Shown here one piece after another: positions 61,223 to 64,000 of a stretch of 64,000 nucleotides of DNA. The DNA comes from Fontivita pretiosa. GTDB taxonomy: Bacteria > Planctomycetota > Phycisphaerae > Tepidisphaerales > Tepidisphaeraceae. The notes under the pieces are model-generated. The model was given only the letters and a program-made list of their open reading frames with translations, made no database searches and was not told the DNA's origin. Position 1 is the stretch's first letter, and each line of letters begins with the position of its first letter. The position numbers and the translations under genes were made by a program. The DNA lies in assembly GCF_050410795.1 (NCBI RefSeq), contig NZ_CP191258.1:3162001-3226000 (forward strand). Reading direction: 5' to 3'.

Positions 61223-64000
61223 ATGCGTTTGAAGAAACTCATCCTTCACGGCTTCAAGAGTTTTGCCGACCGCACCGAGTTTGTGTTCGACGCGCCCATC
61301 ACCGGCATCGTCGGACCCAACGGTTGCGGCAAGAGCAACGTCGTGGATGGCTTCAAGTGGGTGCTGGGCGAGCAGAGCGCCAAGAGCCTTCGCGGCGAGG
61401 CCATGATGGATGTGATCTTCAACGGCTCGGGCAACCGCAAGCCCGCGGGCATGGCCGAGGTCGTGCTGGTCTTCGACAACCCCAGGCGCCCCGACGGCTC
61501 GCGGCTGCTGAACGTGGACAGCGACGAGGTGTACGTCGGGCGGCGACTTTTCCGCGATGGCACCAGCGAATACCAGCTCAACAACCAGACCTGTCGGCTG
61601 AAGGATATTCGTGAGCTGTTCCTGGACACCGGCGTGGGGGTCGATGCCTACAGCGTCATCGAGCAGGGCAAGGTGACGGCGATGCTGGAGGCAGACCCGG
61701 AGCAGCGCCGCCTCATCTTCGAGGAAGCCGCCGGCATCTCCAAATACAAGGTCAAAAAGAAGGAAGCGCAGCGCAAGCTGGAGCGGGTGGAGCAGAACCT
61801 GCTGCGGCTGAACGACATCGTGCAGGAAGTGGAAAAGCGGCTGCGCAGCGTCAAGGCGCAGGCCGGGCGGGCGCGCACGTATCAGGAATACACCGCGAGG
61901 CTCAATGAGCTTCGACTGAGCCACTCGCTGCATGAGTATCACACGCTGCGGGTGCAGGCCGACGAGCTGGAACGCAACCGCGACGACGCGCAGTTCCGCC
62001 TGGACGACGTCAACGCCGATCTTCAGCGAAGCCGCGATGAGCTGGCCGGCCGCAACGAGCAGCTTCAGGCCACGGCGCAGGCGCGGCAGCAGGCGGAATA
62101 CGAGCTGGTGCAGGCCGCGGCGCAGCTTCAGTCGGCGCGGCAACGCCAGCAGTATGCTCAACAGCAACTGCGGCAGATCTGCGAGCAGGCCGACGCCTTT
62201 TCCGCCGACCGCGCGGCGGCTGAGCAGAAGCTGAGTCAGACCGTCGCCGCCCTGGAAGCCCAACGCCAGATCCTGTCGCAATTGAGCGACGAGGTCGAGT
62301 CCAGACGCCGCCAGATCGACGCCAGGCAGCAGGCCTTCCGCGACGGGCAGCTTCAGCTCAACGAGCTGAACCAGCAGCTTGAACAGGCCAAGGCGCAGGT
62401 GCTGGATCTGATGCGTCAGTCCGCGGCGGCGGGCAGCCGATTGTCGTCGATCCAGATCGAGCTGAAGAATATCGCCGCCCATCAGTCGCGCCTGGAACAG
62501 CGCAGGCAGCAGGTGCTCGCCGAAACGCAGTCCCTCCAGTCGCACCGCCAGCAGTTGCAGCAGCGACTCGAGCAGGTCATCGAATCCATCCAGCAGCAGC
62601 AGGCGGCGATGAGCCGGAAGCGCAGCGAGTCGGCCGCACTGGGCCGGCACATCGCGCAGCTCGGAGAACAGCTCGGCGCGGCCAAGGAACATCGCTCCGG
62701 ACTGCTGTCCCGCCAGAAGCTGCTGGCCGACCTGGAGGCCAGGCGCGAAGGGGTCAGCGAGGGCGTGAAGTCGGTGCTGCGGCAGCGAGGCGATCGCTTC
62801 CCGTTCGTTCGCGGGATCGTCGCGGATGTGCTACGGGTCGATGTCGAGCACGCTCAGGTGATCGAGGCCGCACTGAACGGGCACGATCAGACGCTGATCG
62901 CCGACTCCCAGCAGGCCGCCACCAGCGCCCCCGAAGCCCTGGCTGAGCTTGGCGGGCGAGTCAGCTTCCTTTGCGTCGATCGACTCGACGGCGCCGCAGG
63001 CGCCTGGCCCGTGCCGCAGACGCAGGATCGCGATCGCCATCAGCCGGCTGATGCTTACGACTGGAACATCCATCCGCATCGTATCCGCTTTGCTGCGGAC
63101 CTGGTGCGCTTCGAGCCGGTCGATCGGAGGATCGTGGATCATCTGCTGGGCAGAACCGTGGTCGTGCAGGACCTTGCCGCGGCGCGGGAACTGCATCAGG
63201 CCGGGCCACGCGGATACCGTTACGTCACGCACGCGGGGGAAGTGATCGAGGCGGACGGCACGGTCCGCGCCGGCCCGCTCACCGCTGCCATGGGTCTGCT
63301 CTCGCGCCGCTCGGAGCTGGAAGCGATCCGCTCCCAGATCGCCGAGGTCGATGCCCGCATCGAAGCGCTCACACAACAGCTCACCGACGGCAACGCGCAG
63401 GCGCAGCAGCTTGAAGATCAGATCAACGCACTGCGAAACGCCATCTACCAGGCCAATACCGAGAAGGTCGAACTGAGCAGCCAGATGGCGCAGGCCGATG
63501 ACCGGCTGGCGGCGCTGGACCGCGAGCTTCCGCTGCTGGAGCGCGAACTGTCAGCGCTGGTGGATCAGGTCGGCCGGCTCCAGGCCGAGCAGACACGGCT
63601 GGAACAGCAGAAGCAGTCGTTGGAATCGCAACAGGCAGAGGATCAGCAGCGGATCGAGCAGATGAGCCAGCGACAGCAGCAGCTTGCCGAGGAGCTGCGA
63701 GTCTGCGGCGAGGAGCTGACCAGTTGCCGGGTGGCGCTGGGGCAGGTGCAGGAAAAACAGCTCGCCGCGGAACAGGCCGCGCAGCGGCAGGCCATGCAGC
63801 AGACCGAACTGACCCAGCAGATCGAGCGGATCGACAAATCCGTCGAGCAGCTTGTGTCGCGGCGTTCGGCGGTGGAGCAGGAGCTGGCCTCGGCGCAGCA
63901 CGCCGAAGAGGCATTGGGACAGCGCCAACAGGAGCTGTCGCAGCGGCTGGAATTGCTGAGCCGGCAGCTTGCCGAGGCGCAGCAGGCCGTCGCCGGGCTT
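61223..64000 (+). CDS. smc: Chromosome segregation protein SMC (5' part, runs off window)
   Basis: 926 codons are seen with no stop before the window end. Walker A is TGIVGPNGCGKSNVVDGFKW (about 28-47), and the N-terminal ATPase head continues through DTGVGVDAYSVIEQGKV. From about 170 to 500 a long coiled coil runs, extremely rich in Gln. The hinge lies about 510-670 (GVKSVLRQRGDRFPFVRGIV, AAMGLLSRRSELEAIRSQIA after it). A second coiled coil follows to the edge. SMC compacts DNA and helps segregation. The ATG at 61223 follows GGAGG at 10 nt. The C-terminal head is outside the window. Confidence 0.95.
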   Translation, partial: MRLKKLILHGFKSFADRTEFVFDAPITGIVGPNGCGKSNVVDGFKWVLGEQSAKSLRGEAMMDVIFNGSGNRKPAGMAEVVLVFDNPRRPDGSRLLNVDSDEVYVGRRLFRDGTSEYQLNNQTCRLKDIRELFLDTGVGVDAYSVIEQGKVTAMLEADPEQRRLIFEEAAGISKYKVKKKEAQRKLERVEQNLLRLNDIVQEVEKRLRSVKAQAGRARTYQEYTARLNELRLSHSLHEYHTLRVQADELERNRDDAQFRLDDVNADLQRSRDELAGRNEQLQATAQARQQAEYELVQAAAQLQSARQRQQYAQQQLRQICEQADAFSADRAAAEQKLSQTVAALEAQRQILSQLSDEVESRRRQIDARQQAFRDGQLQLNELNQQLEQAKAQVLDLMRQSAAAGSRLSSIQIELKNIAAHQSRLEQRRQQVLAETQSLQSHRQQLQQRLEQVIESIQQQQAAMSRKRSESAALGRHIAQLGEQLGAAKEHRSGLLSRQKLLADLEARREGVSEGVKSVLRQRGDRFPFVRGIVADVLRVDVEHAQVIEAALNGHDQTLIADSQQAATSAPEALAELGGRVSFLCVDRLDGAAGAWPVPQTQDRDRHQPADAYDWNIHPHRIRFAADLVRFEPVDRRIVDHLLGRTVVVQDLAAARELHQAGPRGYRYVTHAGEVIEADGTVRAGPLTAAMGLLSRRSELEAIRSQIAEVDARIEALTQQLTDGNAQAQQLEDQINALRNAIYQANTEKVELSSQMAQADDRLAALDRELPLLERELSALVDQVGRLQAEQTRLEQQKQSLESQQAEDQQRIEQMSQRQQQLAEELRVCGEELTSCRVALGQVQEKQLAAEQAAQRQAMQQTELTQQIERIDKSVEQLVSRRSAVEQELASAQHAEEALGQRQQELSQRLELLSRQLAEAQQAVAGL

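Noticed and set aside
61217..62692. 491-residue minus-strand ORF
   Set aside because: Antisense shadow of smc, whose plus-strand frame has clear Walker A and coiled-coil features.

Overview
The window is about 64 kb of high-GC bacterial chromosome. It reads as a planctomycete, most likely of the Phycisphaerae type. The signs are several secreted proteins with PEP-CTERM tails and dockerin-like repeats, a MoxR/DUF58/von Willebrand-A operon ending in a DUF4175 giant protein, an ECF-type sigma factor next to a membrane Ser/Thr kinase, a GT3 (eukaryote-like) glycogen synthase, NPCBM and DUF6785/DUF6655-type proteins, and a small LESRR-motif protein. This is a judgement from gene content; no rRNA or tRNA was seen.

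Layout. 1-4.6 kb: a truncated MFS exporter, an orphan sensor histidine kinase and a DUF6785-type membrane protein. 4.7-7.1 kb: a visibly less GC-rich island on the minus strand, with an overlapping DUF6978 and DUF1828/DUF1829 pair downstream of the wreck of an EVE-domain plus restriction-like gene. 7.1-8.0 kb: mutM. 8.1-22.1 kb: a long plus-strand cluster running MoxR ATPase, DUF58, BatA-like, vWA/glutamine-amidotransferase-like, DUF4175 coiled-coil, alpha/alpha-toroid protein and NPCBM protein. 22.1-33.5 kb: an SDR, two large dockerin/PEP-CTERM proteins (the second broken by an in-frame TGA), and between them an ECF sigma factor, a small unknown protein and a kinase with FG-GAP-like repeats. 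33.5-41.3 kb: decayed ORFs, a URO-D-like protein, a lipoprotein plus AsmA-like pair, a repeat-rich gap and a stand-alone atpC. 41.3-51.7 kb: dienelactone hydrolase, a beta-barrel protein, an unknown secreted protein, MsrB, two more URO-D-like proteins, an M20 peptidase, an endonuclease/exonuclease/phosphatase protein, a GH1 glycosidase and a second ECF sigma factor. 51.8-64 kb: an LESRR mini-protein, an M14 carboxypeptidase-like lipoprotein, two PEP-CTERM proteins, GT3 glycogen synthase, a Tyr-rich secreted peptide, NrdR, a FlgI-like/HEAT lipoprotein and the 5' part of smc.

Most genes look like normal core or lineage genes. The parts that most deserve follow-up are the decayed EVE island with its intact DUF6978-DUF1828 pair, the two conserved-Trp positions that now read TGA, the palindromic and dispersed repeat families, and the perfect 101-nt identity between the two dockerin modules.
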